From contig CM039128.1 of the NCBI GenBank assembly GCA_022036555.1, positions 5,318,926 to 5,382,925 on the forward strand: a DNA stretch of 64,000 bases, in the 5' to 3' direction. The number at the start of each line of letters is the position of its first letter. Within the stretch, counting starts at the first letter, position 1. A program made the translations under genes and the position numbers. Positions 11,731 to 22,472 of the stretch are shown here, one piece after another. Source of the stretch: Microstegium vimineum (lineage: Eukaryota > Streptophyta > Magnoliopsida > Poales > Poaceae). The notes below the pieces were generated by a model that saw only the letters and a program-made list of their open reading frames with translations, made no database searches and was not told the origin of the DNA.

Positions 11731-11924
11731 TTGGCAATCAGCTTCAGCAAGACTTCACCAATTATCCTTTGTCAGCAAAGATCATCCAGCCTCCATCGGC
11801 AACACACTTAGTCTTCCCGCAACACTCTTCCATCGGCAATATCGACTCCCGATGCCGATGGAGAACGGCCGGTGACCAGTCAAGCCTCAGCCCATTTGAC
11901 ACGTGTCGAAAAACGGTGTCAACA

Positions 11925-12077
11925 CATCTGCCTCTGCATCTCTTCGACACTTCTTTGGCTACCAAAGAACTGGCCAAAGAATGCTTCCGGTGTCATTGCA
12001 GGTGGTGGTGGTGGTGGTAGGTCCTCTCTCTAGGATGCCTCTCCATCACCCCGGTTGGTGCGACGAGTGTTAGCCAT
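11925..12077 (-). pseudogene. gag: N-terminal fragment of gag of the Del/Tekay-like element
   Basis: The ATG is at 12075-12077 and begins MANTRR. A TAG interrupts after about 15 codons. A run of six prolines follows, then a short 'FFGQFFG' segment, and the sequence ends abruptly at the Tat LTR. Short polar starts followed by proline runs are common in Del/Tekay gags. The 12078-12388 stretch between this start and the upstream ORF shows no other coding signal. Confidence 0.6.
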
Positions 12078-12388
12078 CATCTATATAGCCCATTAACAAG
12101 CAACAATTAGGTGATGCCATATTGAATCAATGAATAAATACCGTGCTGTACAAAATGTAACATTAAGCACACGACCAGATATAGTTATCCATCTTTCCAC
12201 ATAACATCACATAATTAATTGCTCGTCATAAACATACAAATAACAATCCAAATCCGTCGCCAGAACAACGCCTAGACTTAAATTCCATATTCGGCTTACA
12301 CATTACGAAGATCCAAATTAAACAGAGTCTTAAACAACACCAAGATACAAAAGCTACTTGCACGGAAGATCAACTCCTAATCTAATGC

Positions 12389-13423
12389 TCAGTAACCGTC
12401 GGAGTAGTCGTGCTCTCCGATGTTGTCGTCGAGGTTGTCGTCGTAGAAGGGCTCGTCGGCGAAGACCTCGTTCGGTGAGTCAGGACCAAGGATCACTCCA
12501 TCCTGTGGCTCTGGCTCCTCAGGTGCAGGTGCTTCGGCGACTTCAGCTGCTGCTGCTGCCTGCTGCTGGTGGAGAGCGTGGAAAGCCTTGTGCAGGTTGT
12601 TGATGTACTCCTGCTGTCCATTAAGGTTTCCCTCTAACTCTGCAACTCTGGCTTGCAGGTCCTCTGACTCGGTCCAAGCTTCATTCCTGGAGTTGGTGGC
12701 CTCGAGAAGCAACTGCTCACTGACCACACGAGCGGTGATCTCCTCCTCCAACTTTGTCTGAGCCTGATTGCGTTCCAGAGTCATCTGAGCTAACTCTGCC
12801 TGAAGGTTCTCGACAGCTGTCTCGAACTCTTGCTGCAACTGGCGCTTGCTTTCCATCGTGGCGTTGTGGATTTCTGCAACATCCGCAAGACTGCGCTCCA
12901 GACTCTCACAAGTGCCTAGAAGAGCTCCAGTGGCACCCATGGCTGGGGTCTCACAAAAGAAAAGCTCCTCTTCGCCTCCTGTCAGAGCTGTCTCCTCAGT
13001 CTGCATCCAATCCACAGGAAAAGCTGATCCACGTGGAAACACTCCCGGCCATGCGTCTGCAAGATCTGCTGGAAAACGAGCGATGATGTCCTTTAGCACC
13101 AGGTATGCTGCCCTGTGGGCTCCATCTTTAGCACAAGCTCCTTTGGTAACGATCATCCATCCTGCCCAGTCGGGCCTTCCTTCCAAAGCTTTTACTCTGA
13201 CCTCAACCTGAACCAAAGAATCTTAACCATACTGCTGCTTCTGCCAAGAGTACTTGGGTTCACTGCCCTCGGAATACCCAATGGCGTGCAAAACTCGCCA
13301 AAGGATAGTTGGCAGCCCAAAGTACGTCAAAAACTTTCCCCTGGTCATCTTCCTTGCCAAAGGGTGGCGAGGGACTCCTGCTCCTTCGGTTGCTTTCCTA
13401 GCGGTCAGACGGGTACGAGGCAT
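12389..13423 (-). CDS. ORF upstream of gag: histone H3 tail-like N-terminus, coiled coil, acidic C-terminus (one internal stop)
   Basis: I do not recognise a named family. The ATG (13421-13423) directly follows a good 3' splice-site sequence (TTTTCTTCAG), so the leader may contain an intron. Residues 1-25 begin MPRTRLTARKATEG and continue with 'VPRHPLARK', aligning with the histone H3 tail: R2, T3, T6, A7, R8, K9, T11 and G13 identical, then P-R, L-A and K. About 35 residues with conserved Trp follow, then a TAA at 13223-13225 in the same frame (possibly CAA to TAA). Next come a globular segment (about residues 70-150), a long coiled coil (about 150-280) and an acidic tail rich in D/E/Y ending at 12389. 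The ORF sits between the primer binding site and gag, where an accessory or ORF0 protein would lie. The nucleic-acid reading is certain; function is unknown. Confidence 0.75.
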
Positions 13424-14154
13424 CTGAAGAAAAAGGGGTTTCGACTTTCGTGAGACAGGTATTAAGTTGGTCATTTTTATCAAAAGGGGATGATTACAAT
13501 TTAAGGGGAGGGATGACATCGTACATGAATATAAACATGATGCATGATCGTAAATACGTTCTCACTCAACTAGAATGACTCGTAAGTCCTAACGTTCTAG
13601 TCGGTGGCAAGACGATCTCTCATTACGCAGTTATTCGTTCTACACGGTTGCGTAGTTAGTGTACCTGCAGAAAATTCATTTCAGCCCAAGAAGAACCAAA
13701 CCCAATGCAGAAAATCACCGGGCACTTCCTGATACGCACCAAGTACATACCAGTTAGATACCAAAAACTTATGCACCAAGCTCGGAAAACCCACCCAACA
13801 TTTCATACTTCTCAGATATGTTTGCGTGAAAGCTCGCATATCCTTAAGTAACAAGATATCACTTCCCTTGACCAACGGTTGGAAGGTCTACTCTCACATC
13901 TCACAAATAATTTTCAATGCAATTTTCGAACCTAATATCATCCTTCCCAAGAATGATATCCCGGCAAATTACAAAGATCCAGCATGAGCAAAAACCCGGA
14001 ACCAAGTTAGTATAACTAAGCCACCTGATTTCCTAGTATAGGGCTTAAGGACTAGACTCTGGCAACCAAGTTTCGAAAGTAGTTTATAAAAATAGTTTTG
14101 AAAATACCCGTTTTGTTGAAAAGTTGCTCAAACGAATGAGGATACCTGAACAAT

Positions 14155-14166
14155 GCTCCGATACCA
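14155..14166 (-). promoter_or_regulatory. Primer binding site, initiator-Met tRNA type
   Basis: Minus-strand TGGTATCGGAGC is one base different from the usual TGGTATCAGAGC complement of initiator tRNA-Met. It lies 2 bp from the LTR end. Bases 13424-14154, between it and the upstream ORF, form a leader with no convincing ORF. Confidence 0.75.
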
Positions 14167-14168
14167 GC

Positions 14169-17100
14169 TGTGACGGAACCGCCCAGATTATAAGAGATCA
14201 AGTGCTAAAGTAGCTGACTTAACTACCACTTAAAACACTTGAGCCCATATAATCCCGGTAGTCTAGAAATCTCGAAGGATTTCTAACATCAACTCAGGAT
14301 CGCGTACATTCAGGTATACACATTCGAACGAGCCACAAATAAACCAAAAATACTTGAAGTACGAAATAAAGTTATTACAACACCTTGTTTCAAATAGAAG
14401 TAGTACTTACGCCACAACACTTGTGGCCAAATAAAACATTGTTTGAAACTGATCTCAGAGTTTTAAAAGACAGGGGTGCCCACAACGTCATGTCCGACAA
14501 CAGCAAAAGATGAGCTCGTAGAAGACCTTGCCCAAGGCCTACTCCTCTTCTCCTTCAGCAGGATAGAGACAGTGCTTACAATAGCCGAAGTATACTTGGC
14601 CATCTGCAACAAACGGGATAAACCCTGAGTACGGGAATGTACTCAGCTAGACTTACCCGTCTAACTGAAAATAAAGACTCCAAGGATATGCATGGCTGTA
14701 TCTGGAGTTGGGTAAGTTTTACTTTGCGGAAATGCTTTAAATTAAAGGAGTTTACTTTAATGAGTAGATGAGCAGTCATCTTTTATCCTACTAATTATCT
14801 CTAGGTTATTGCATCTATACTAGAGCACACACTTGATCTACTCAAACAATATAATAACATATATCCAGTTCCTTCATCAATATTTTAGTAGAACCATTAC
14901 GATGTCACATGGAGTTGTACCGTGGTGAAGCTCAGCATAATCCCCCATATCCAGTGGGGGCGGCAATTCGAATCGATATACACCAGCTGGTAAGATTACC
15001 TTTAACACACGCCCATACTTTCCCCGTCGGGTCAACATTAGGTTACCGCTCAACAAAGTCCAGGTGGTAACCGACGCGATCTCAGAGTAGTCCACCCAAT
15101 TGTAGAAAATAGATGGCCACCACGGGGCAGATCATATCTACAGACTAGAGGGTGCTCACAGTAGGCTGAGAACCGGCCCGGACAGTGTTTACTCGGCTTC
15201 GGGGTCGATGCTCACAACGGCCCCTATGTGAAAGGGCACATTCAAAGATGTAAGAGGGCCACCATCGTGTACAAACCTACACGATCCAACGGACGGACTG
15301 CCCCCAAGTCTTGACCACTTGGTGCACTTGCCTTCTAGTTGACCGTATTTCATTACTACCATTGGTTCTTTCCACGATAACAAATATAGCCAACCGTGAT
15401 AGTATTACCCCTAAGGGATAATACGAAGCATAAAAAGAAAGGTAACCATTTCTTCTAAGCATGCTAAGCGGTTGCTTTTACTTTATTATTAACAGGGTAA
15501 CAAGGTGGGTAAAACAATAATCAAGGAAGGTAATGCATCAATTTGGGATTCAAACAACTCCTGTCACCTAATGCATCACAGTATAAAATACTCAAGTAGA
15601 TTAAATTGTAAATACTGGGAGGCTTAAGAATGCTCCGGGGCTTGCCTTGAGTGAAGGTGGAGGGCTGGTGGTCATGGCACTCAGGGAGGTTAGTGTCGAG
15701 CTCTTGGTACTCCTCGTATAGCTCCTGTACCTCCTGGACTTCTGTCTCTGTGGGCTCCTGATGTGCCTCCACGGATCCTAAATGATTGCAATGCATAAAT
15801 AAATAACTTGATGATGCAAGGATGATGCTTGAACAAGATTTAACACACTAACAGAGATTCTAGGCATAGGACCAAAGAACTACCACCAAGCTACTTGGAA
15901 CTAGAGCTACTTAGCAAACAGGGTAAACATGCTATAGCTTATGTTTAGCAGAGACTATACTTTCAAACATATTTATCAGGAAAGTTCCATGATTTTAAAC
16001 ATACACAAAGTTATCATAGGAATTAAGCTGAGAAACAGCAGAAACACATATACTAGGATATATGCAGAAAACAACTAGTTAAACACTAGTATTGAAGACA
16101 TTCTCCAAAAACATTTATATAAAACTACAGACAGATTATAACGTACAGAAACTAACAACAAGATTTCACTAAACTCTAGATATAAACAAACAAGCATGAC
16201 ACACATTACTGAAAATAGAATAGGAAATCATTTCGGAAACGGGCTCGAGACACGCAGAGGCGCTCGAGGCAACTGACGGGCATGACCCTCGATTACTCGA
16301 GGTCCATCTACCGTCGAGCAGAAAACAGAGAATGGTGCTGATCAACGTGTTCTTGCCGATGGTGAAGTCTTCGGCGGTGGGGTTGGTTGTGCTAGGCTCG
16401 GGATGACCGCGCGCATCCACTGGTGGTGTCGGTTGAACTGGCGTGACCGTGAAGAGGGGTCGACGGTGTGCGGTGGCGGCGCAGCACGACGGTGCTACAC
16501 GGCGAAGTGATCACCGGCAAAGTGAGGCTCGGCGCTGGGGTGCGTGAGCATCGTGGTGATGTGGTGAGTGCGGCTCGAGGGCTAGTTGAGCCGGAAGGGC
16601 TCTGTGGAACCTTGGCCACGTGCAAGCTCCGCGGCGGCGGCAATGGCGCACGGCCAACGGTACTGTGCTGATAAGGGTCGAACTAGAGCTAGAGAACGGC
16701 GTTCTCACCTCGGCTAACTCCGGTGAAGCTTCCACGAAGATGGAGGCGTCGGAGACGAGACGGCGAACGGTGAACGCTGGTTGATCGGTGCGGTGGCGAC
16801 TCGGAGTCGAAGAACGGCGAAGGCGTTCCGGCGACTGGAGTGCTTGGTTGGGGAAGAAGAGGCGAGCAGCGTGGTTGCGAGGCAAAGGCGAAAGCTAGAA
16901 GAAGGATTGAGCAGAGGAGCTCGGGTGGTGGTGTATTTGAGAAGAAGGCGCTTGCGGTACTCGGAGCTCTCGGCGCAACGAAGGCAGAGAAATGCAAGCG
17001 AGTGAGCGAGTGCGGATGAGTGCAAACGAGTGTGGGAGGTGGAGGAGGTATAGGCGCTCCTCTTTGCTTGGTCATGGCCGACCGGCGCGGCCAGTGGGGA

Positions 17101-18082
17101 CCTTGACGTGACGGTGCGGCGGGTGGCAGCGGCGCTGGCGTGTTTGCGGCGGGCGGCGCAGAGCAAGACTTGGTCGACGTGCCGTTAGCGCGGATTCGCG
17201 CTTGATTGCGAAAGAGACAAGGCGGGGCGCTGATCGGACGCGGCACTGCGGCGGCATTACTATGAAACAACGGCGCGGCGCGCGGCAGTGCGGCTGGCAG
17301 GGCTGCGGCGGCGAAGCAGAGCGTCAGCGGCGGGAAAACGGTGCCGACTTGGTCCTAGCGCCGTTAACGCGGATTTGAGTGAGACAGAGCGAGCGGCAAC
17401 TCGATGTCGGTGCAGTGCCGCAACGGCGGCGATGGCGTGTTCCACTTCCGCGGTCAGGCATCGTCGGCCACGCGGCGGACAACTCCGACGTACGGTTCAG
17501 CCGTGGTCGGGTGAGTGCGCGTGAGCGTGCGCGCCACGTGCGTGCGGGTGAGCGCGCGCGGGAGAGGGGTCGATATCGAGGGTAGGGTCGATCGGCTGAT
17601 CGAGCCTCCGACTCGGTCCGGCCTTCCGTGCAGGGTCGTTCGTCCAAGCCTCGGTTCGTCACTTCGAGGGGTCGAAGTCGAGGGGGGGGGTCGATTGACT
17701 AACTGATCGAGCCTCTGGCTCGGTCGAGCCTCTGGCCCGGGGTCGTTCGATCGACCCTCAGTCCGTCACGTTCATCGAGCGGTGGTCGAGGTCGAGGGGT
17801 GGTGCTCGTCCTGTTCCGGTTCTGATTTCTTTCTCCATTTTCTTTTATTTGATAAAATTAAGCAGGGTAACTAAACATAAACAAACCATACTTTACTCTA
17901 AGCAAAGCAAGGTCTAATTAAACAGATTAAACACAAGATTAAGCACAAAACACCTATTCAATTCTAGTTTTAAAACATATACACACACATGAAATGATAG
18001 CATATGCAAACATGAATGCAATGAGATAATGTGCTTAGTGGCTAATGATGATCCTAATGCAAGCTTGACACAGGGTGTCACA
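14169..18082 (-). repeat. 3.9-kb 5' LTR of the Del/Tekay-like element
   Basis: The ends are perfect TGTGAC/GTCACA. The inner end abuts the primer binding site, and the outer end meets host sequence next to the GST cluster at 18083. The LTR is AT-balanced at its flanks but strongly GC- and CpG-rich at about 16220-17800, where many open frames occur on both strands without any recognisable domain. Two repeat units near 17623-17690 and 17739-17800 match the minisatellite of the unrelated solo LTR at 49985-51400. The whole 14169-18082 stretch holds no gene I can support. Confidence 0.8.
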
Positions 18083-18457
18083 CCTAGGGTTCCCGCGCAG
18101 CGCCGAGGCGTCCCGGCTCGCGAGGGAAGCTCGCCTGGAGCAGACGGCGGCAGCGGGATGGAGGAGGGGAAATGAACGAGTGCGCACAGGGAAACGATGC
18201 GAGCAGACAAACCAAACACGGGTCAAGTGCACCACACGGACCCAGATGACCCTTTGCACCATCTTATACGGGCAACCAATCACGCCCTACGAAGATAGGA
18301 GTTTCCAGGAAAGTGTCTGTGCTGACTGGTGTTGTGCTGACTGGTGTGAGAAATGCTTTTCATTTCGGTGACGTACGGGACCCACTTGCTGGTTGTTGGC
18401 AGCTGATCAGGTGCCACTGACGGGCTCGCACCTCGCTGGTCTGTGTATGTAAGCGAC

Positions 18458-18465
18458 GACGTCAT
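18458..18465 (-). promoter_or_regulatory. ocs/as-1-like element upstream of GST1
   Basis: GACGTCAT (ATGACGTC on the minus strand) lies about 290 bp upstream of the GST1 ATG, in a block conserved with the upstream region of GST2. TGACG motifs of this type bind TGA-class bZIP factors and drive stress and xenobiotic induction of many plant GSTs. A further TGACG lies near 18367. Confidence 0.5.
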
Positions 18466-18753
18466 CGTCTCGTTCACCCTTCTATTGACGAAACAAATAT
18501 TATTCATTTCGGATGATTGAATAGTGTACTATAAAAGTCCAGAAAGAATAAATTAAAGTATAGCTGATAAACCGACTGAGCAGGTCTTCTTCTCCCAATT
18601 ACAGTAAGTAGCAGCAGAGCAGCAGCCTGCAGCAGGCAGAAACTGCATATCGATCCGTTTCTATCTGCTCATCTCTCGGTCTCGTGCGCACTCGTCAAGG
18701 AGCTAGAGCTGGTCGTCGTAGCGCGCACTCGCGAGAGTAGAGCGGAGGAAGCC

Positions 18754-19749
18754 ATGGCTACGTCGACGTCGGCGGTGAAGGTGTACGGGCGGGCTATCTC
18801 GCCGATGGTGTCGCGGGCACTGTTGGCGCTGGAGGAGGCCGGCGTCGACTACGAGCTCATCCCCATGAACCTCCAGGACGGTGACCACCGCCGCCCGGAG
18901 CACCTCGCCAGGAACGTACGTACCTCGCTGCCTTGATCGACCCACCGCGAATTCGTTTGTTGGTTTCACTTTCACTTCGCCGACGCCAACTGAATTTATC
19001 CTGTGCTTGATTGCTGCAGCCTTTCGGGAAGGTGCCGGTGCTCGAGGACGGCGACCTCACCATCTTCGGTAAGTTCGTCGTCATCACCATCACCACATTA
19101 GTTTCATTATTTTTGTCATTAATATTTTAATGGGAGTAGCATATAGAATTAAAGCAGATATAAATTTGAAATTTAGAATAGAGGGGACATATATGCATGG
19201 CAGTAATTTGCTTTGCTGATTCCATTGCGGTATACTAACCGTGTGTGCTACTTGTATTTTTAAGAATCCCGTGCGATCGCGAGACACGTTCTCCGCAAGC
19301 ACAAGCCGGAGCTCTTGGGCCGCGGCGGCGGCGGCAGCGGCCTCCTAGAGCAATCAGCAATGGTGGACGTATGGCTGGAGGTAGAGTCGCACCAGATGGA
19401 ACCGGTGGTGATCGCCATCGTGAGGGAGTGCCTCTTCGCGTCGTACCTCGGCCGCGAGCGCAATCAGGCGGTTGTCGACGAGAACGTCGAGAAGCTCAAT
19501 AAGGTGCTGGAGGTGTACGAGGCGCGGCTGAGCCAGAGCAGGTACCTTGCCGGCGATTTCCTCAGCCTCGCCGACCTCAGCCACTTCACCATCATGCACT
19601 GTTTCATGGCCACCGAGTACGCTGCACTGGTGGAGGCGCTGCCGCATGTCAGCTCCTGGTGGGAGGGTCTCGCTGCACGCCCGGCGGCCAAGAAGGTGGC
19701 GGAGTTCATGCCGGTCGGCACGGCCGGGGCAGACAAGAAACAGGAGTGA
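18754..19749 (+). CDS. Phi-class glutathione S-transferase (GST1 of cluster)
   Basis: Three exons, 18754-18915, 19020-19068 and 19265-19749, encode 231 residues, typical for plant GSTF proteins. All introns are GT-AG. The enzyme conjugates glutathione to electrophilic substrates in the cytosol. The thioredoxin-fold domain has the likely catalytic Ser16 in 'ISPMVSRAL', the VPVLEDGD glutathione-site segment and ESRAI. The all-helical C-terminal domain carries 'VLEVYEARLSQS' and 'YLAGDFLSLADLSHF', which are family signatures. The 49-bp middle exon is diagnostic of the phi-class gene structure. A glycine-rich insertion (GRGGGG) after 'KPELL' distinguishes this copy. It looks intact and is the first of four same-strand paralogues. 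Confidence 0.95.
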
Positions 19750-20619
19750 TGATGAAGAAAGCTTACATACAGACATAATGTGTGTTGTGTGCTTAATTAC
19801 TTTCCCATGTATACGTGGCGCCTTTGTAGGTTTTGTTTTTTATATTCACTTTTTTTGCTGTTTCTCCACTGTATAATAGATATTTGGAATGTTTATGTAT
19901 TTCATTACATTTAGTAAAATAATTTCAGGAGCCATTTAGATCCTTTCATTTTAGAGGAACTAAAATCTTCTTGATGGATAAAGTTATTTGGTTTGAAATC
20001 TGACATTTCTATGACTATAATTTTCTCTTTTATTTGGCTATTTCAAATTTATAAGGTGAATGATGGAACTTGATTTTATAATTACCATGCTATATTTCTA
20101 CTTACAAATATAATTTTCTCCTTTATAGATAACAATAGTACTCAAACATATTTCATATATAACCCTATAGCTTATCTATACCTAAGTTATTATAATAAAT
20201 TCAATTCGAAGGATCCAAAAAAAATAGATTTTATATAGCTTTGTAGCAGATATCGTCATCGAATTTGGCAGATGGCCGCTACTCAGTACTCACACGGTCA
20301 AAATTGTTTTGCTAGATTTTGCCAGAGGTGGCCTTCGAGAGCCTCAGTAGTCAGTAGTTGGAAGGGAGAAGGGACGGACAACCAACTATTCCTAGAATAA
20401 AAGGACGGTTGGAGATCTCACTCAACATTAGAAATTAATTGATTATAAAATAAACAACATTGTTCCAGCACCGATAGCCGTGACATACCAATGCAATGGC
20501 ACTGATAATTTGTTTGAAGTTATATTAAAACTCAATGCCAAGATATTTGTTAGTTATTACTTTAGACAAGTTTATACGATTAAACTAAAACATTACGATA
20601 TATCAACATTACCTCTTTG

Positions 20620-20830
20620 GAAACGATCGGACTCTGCCCTTAGGCGCGTCTAGTGCTACTTCTGGTGTAACTTTGAGAGCAAGTTGTGCTCAGAGTCGCG
20701 TCCGATGAACTCTGCTGGTCGGTGGCTTACCCTAGTCACTTTGTACTAACCGGACGTGTCCGGTCATATGTGCACTGACGTCCGGTCGACTGAGAAACAC
20801 TCTAAACAACTCCAAATCAATTTCTCTTTT
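20620..20830. repeat. Unclassified transposon-like fragment with CCGGAC motifs
   Basis: A GC-richer island lies within AT-rich intergenic DNA and contains repeated CGGAC/GTCCGGTC words like those in grass LTRs. No ends or target duplication are visible. The rest of 19750-21180 is AT-rich sequence; near 20246 a stretch matches the 3' flank of GST3 (near 29732), showing that flanks were duplicated with the genes. Confidence 0.35.
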
Positions 20831-21185
20831 AAATGTAAGTTTTTCTTTATTGAATTTATATTGTTTTGTTAGCTTTCTTCGGTGAAATATTTGTAAAAGT
20901 ATAGAAAAATAAGTTTAATGCCTCAACAATATTTATGCCAAGTTCCCTTTTTTGTTGAGAATTAAATGTGACCTTCAGAATTGCTTTTATGTTAAGAATG
21001 TTTTTAGTCTTTGGGCTATTAATTTAATTCCCAAGAGTGTTTAGTTCACCACAAGATAATGTAATTGTTCTCATTTATGAGCAAGACACAGTGCATGAGG
21101 GTTTTAGTTCCAATAATTGCAGATATAAGTGCATTTTGTTAGGATAAGACATCAGCTAGCGTATGCGGTAGCACAATATTTTTAG

Positions 21186-21240
21186 CAAACAGGAAGGGCT
21201 TGCCCCCTTACTGAGATTTATTAAACCAAACAGAGACGAA
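21186..21240 (-). mobile_element. Possible 3' end of a LINE
   Basis: Read on the minus strand, this has TTTAATAAATCTCAG followed by a GGGGGCAAG segment and an A-rich end. I associate this arrangement with 3' ends of grass LINEs. It is oriented opposite to the LINE coding fragment at 21650-21935, which would fit a 5'-inverted (twin-primed) insertion or two separate pieces. Confidence 0.35.
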
Positions 21241-21649
21241 ACAAGAGTTCCAGGACAAGGGACAACCAAAAAATTCAAGAAACAAGAAAAAAAATAGAAG
21301 TGGTTACACAAGCTGCTCTAGTCCTAGACTAATCGGAGGGAGGTATTTCTTCTTCGCATGAAGAATAACTAAGCCGAAGATGCTTCTGAAAAAGAGTTTG
21401 CAATGCTGTATCTCTGCTTCAACACCTCTGAAGATACAATTGTTTCTTACTGTCTACATGCTCCAGCACATAATAAGCTGAAACGACCCTTGAGCATTGG
21501 AGACAAGTTTTTCAATTGGAAATGACATTCCCTATCTATATCTCCATGAAGAAGGCGGGGACATTAAGCTGAGCACTGAAGGCTTCCATAATCTGGAACA
21601 GCCCTTGAGCATGGGAGACAAGTTTTTCAATAGGAATGACATTCCCTGG

Positions 21650-21935
21650 GCTCAGTTGAAGCATACAAACAGTTTCTTCAGTCAGAAGAGACAGTGAGCA
21701 ACTTTCAGCCAACTGATTCCAATGAAATTTGGTCTTATATCTGGGAGAGCCAAATCTTTTCATGTACAAAGTCTTACAAGCATCTCTCTAGTTCAGCTTG
21801 GGTTCATCCAGTCTTCAGATAGATCTAGAAATCTTCCCGTGAACACAAACACAAAGTGTTCTTCTGGTTGCGGGCACAAGATAGACTCAACACAAAAAAC
21901 ATCCTTAGAAAAACTGTGTTTTGTTCAATAACTCG
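21650..21935 (+). pseudogene. LINE reverse-transcriptase zinc-binding (zf-RVT) fragment
   Basis: One plus-strand frame reads 'NEIWSYIW', then 'KSYKHLSSSAWVHPVFR', then two stops, then 'HKHKVFFWL' and 'DRLNTKNILRK'. This order of W, K and 'KVFFWL...DRLNT' is the conserved zf-RVT segment at the C-terminus of plant L1-type LINE polyproteins. The two TAG codons fall where Trp codons are expected. Downstream sequence to about 22080 is probably the rest of the same degraded element. Upstream, 21487-21530 and 21602-21645 are a direct repeat. Confidence 0.6.
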
Positions 21936-22472
21936 ATGGAGTAGACAGTTGATCATTTATTTCTGCATTGTGATTCTGCTAGGAATTGTTGGGGCTTAAT
22001 TGGGTACCACAAATTTGGACGAGTGGTTTCCCAAGAGGCAGGGATGACCTTTCATATAAGGTCGGTGCCGACTAATTAAGTTTTAAGTTTGTTTTGTTCG
22101 TAAAAATGACTTGAGGCAGTTTGGTCTTTTGTTTCTTTGTTTGTTTTCTTGCATAAAGATAAGGTTTTGTTGTGTTAGATTAGTTTCATCACGTTTATCA
22201 ATGTGCACTAGGGCTTCCTATACTAGTTGCTGTCGGTCTGGCCTTGGCACAACTCCTATGTCACTATCGTTTCAGCATAGGCCATAGGCTAAGATAAACC
22301 AGTACTATGATAGGAGCTGATACGAATGAAGATAGGACTTTCCAGGAAAAGTGTCTATACTGGCTACGATGTGAGAAAAATGTTTTCCATTTCGGTGACG
22401 GGGACCCGCTTGCTGGTTGCTGTTCAGTGCATTCCGATAGCACCTCACTGCGAGCTCTGTGTACGCACGCGA

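Larger units (their letters stand above)
1..11924 (-). mobile_element. Tat-type Ty3/Gypsy LTR retrotransposon, partial (3' LTR off window)
   Basis: The element reads on the minus strand from its 5' LTR (10800-11924) through primer binding site, gag-protease and an RT-RNaseH-RNaseH-integrase polyprotein. An antisense gene lies between pol and the missing 3' LTR. Dual RNase H domains (Ty3-type plus a second archaeal-like one) and extra antisense 3' ORFs are known hallmarks of the Tat/Grande/Ogre lineage. The right boundary is set by short inverted termini TGTTGGCAC (10800) and GTGTCAACA (ending 11924). The element has inserted into gag of the element at 11925-18082. The left flank is outside the window, so the target duplication cannot be verified. 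Confidence 0.88.
10800..11924 (-). repeat. 5' LTR of the Tat element
   Basis: This 1125-bp segment has TG...CA ends with near-matching inverted termini (TGTTGGCAC and GTGTCAACA). Its inner edge touches the primer binding site and its outer edge interrupts the gag of another element. It contains a minus-strand TATAAATA at 11220-11227 followed by AATAAA-like sequence near 11195-11202, plus the 24-bp minisatellite at 11563-11730. An open frame across the minisatellite gives an 8-residue repeat, but I see no evidence that it is a gene. Confidence 0.85.
11925..18082 (-). mobile_element. Del/Tekay-like (chromovirus-type) LTR retrotransposon, 5' part, truncated by the Tat insertion
   Basis: The visible minus-strand order is 5' LTR (14169-18082), a tRNA-Met-type primer binding site (14155-14166), an extra ORF (12389-13423) and the beginning of gag (11925-12077), where the Tat element interrupts it. 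The very long LTR, the TGTGAC/GTCACA termini and a proline-run gag N-terminus suggest the Del/Tekay chromovirus group. That assignment is an inference, because protease, RT and integrase lie outside the window. Confidence 0.7.

Noticed and set aside
11390..11737. Minus-strand ORF with SLPIADEE octapeptide repeats
   Set aside because: The frame is open only because the repeat unit is a multiple of three; it lies wholly within the LTR and has no supporting signals.
16392..17662. Many overlapping open frames on both strands
   Set aside because: They are produced by GC-rich LTR sequence lacking stops; no domain or splice structure was seen.
18083..18290. Possible small gene just outside the long LTR
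   Set aside because: A short GC-rich open frame exists but it has no homology that I recognise and no splice or promoter context.
19354..19776. Antisense ORFs across GST exons
   Set aside because: They are shadows of GC-rich third codon positions in real GST exons.
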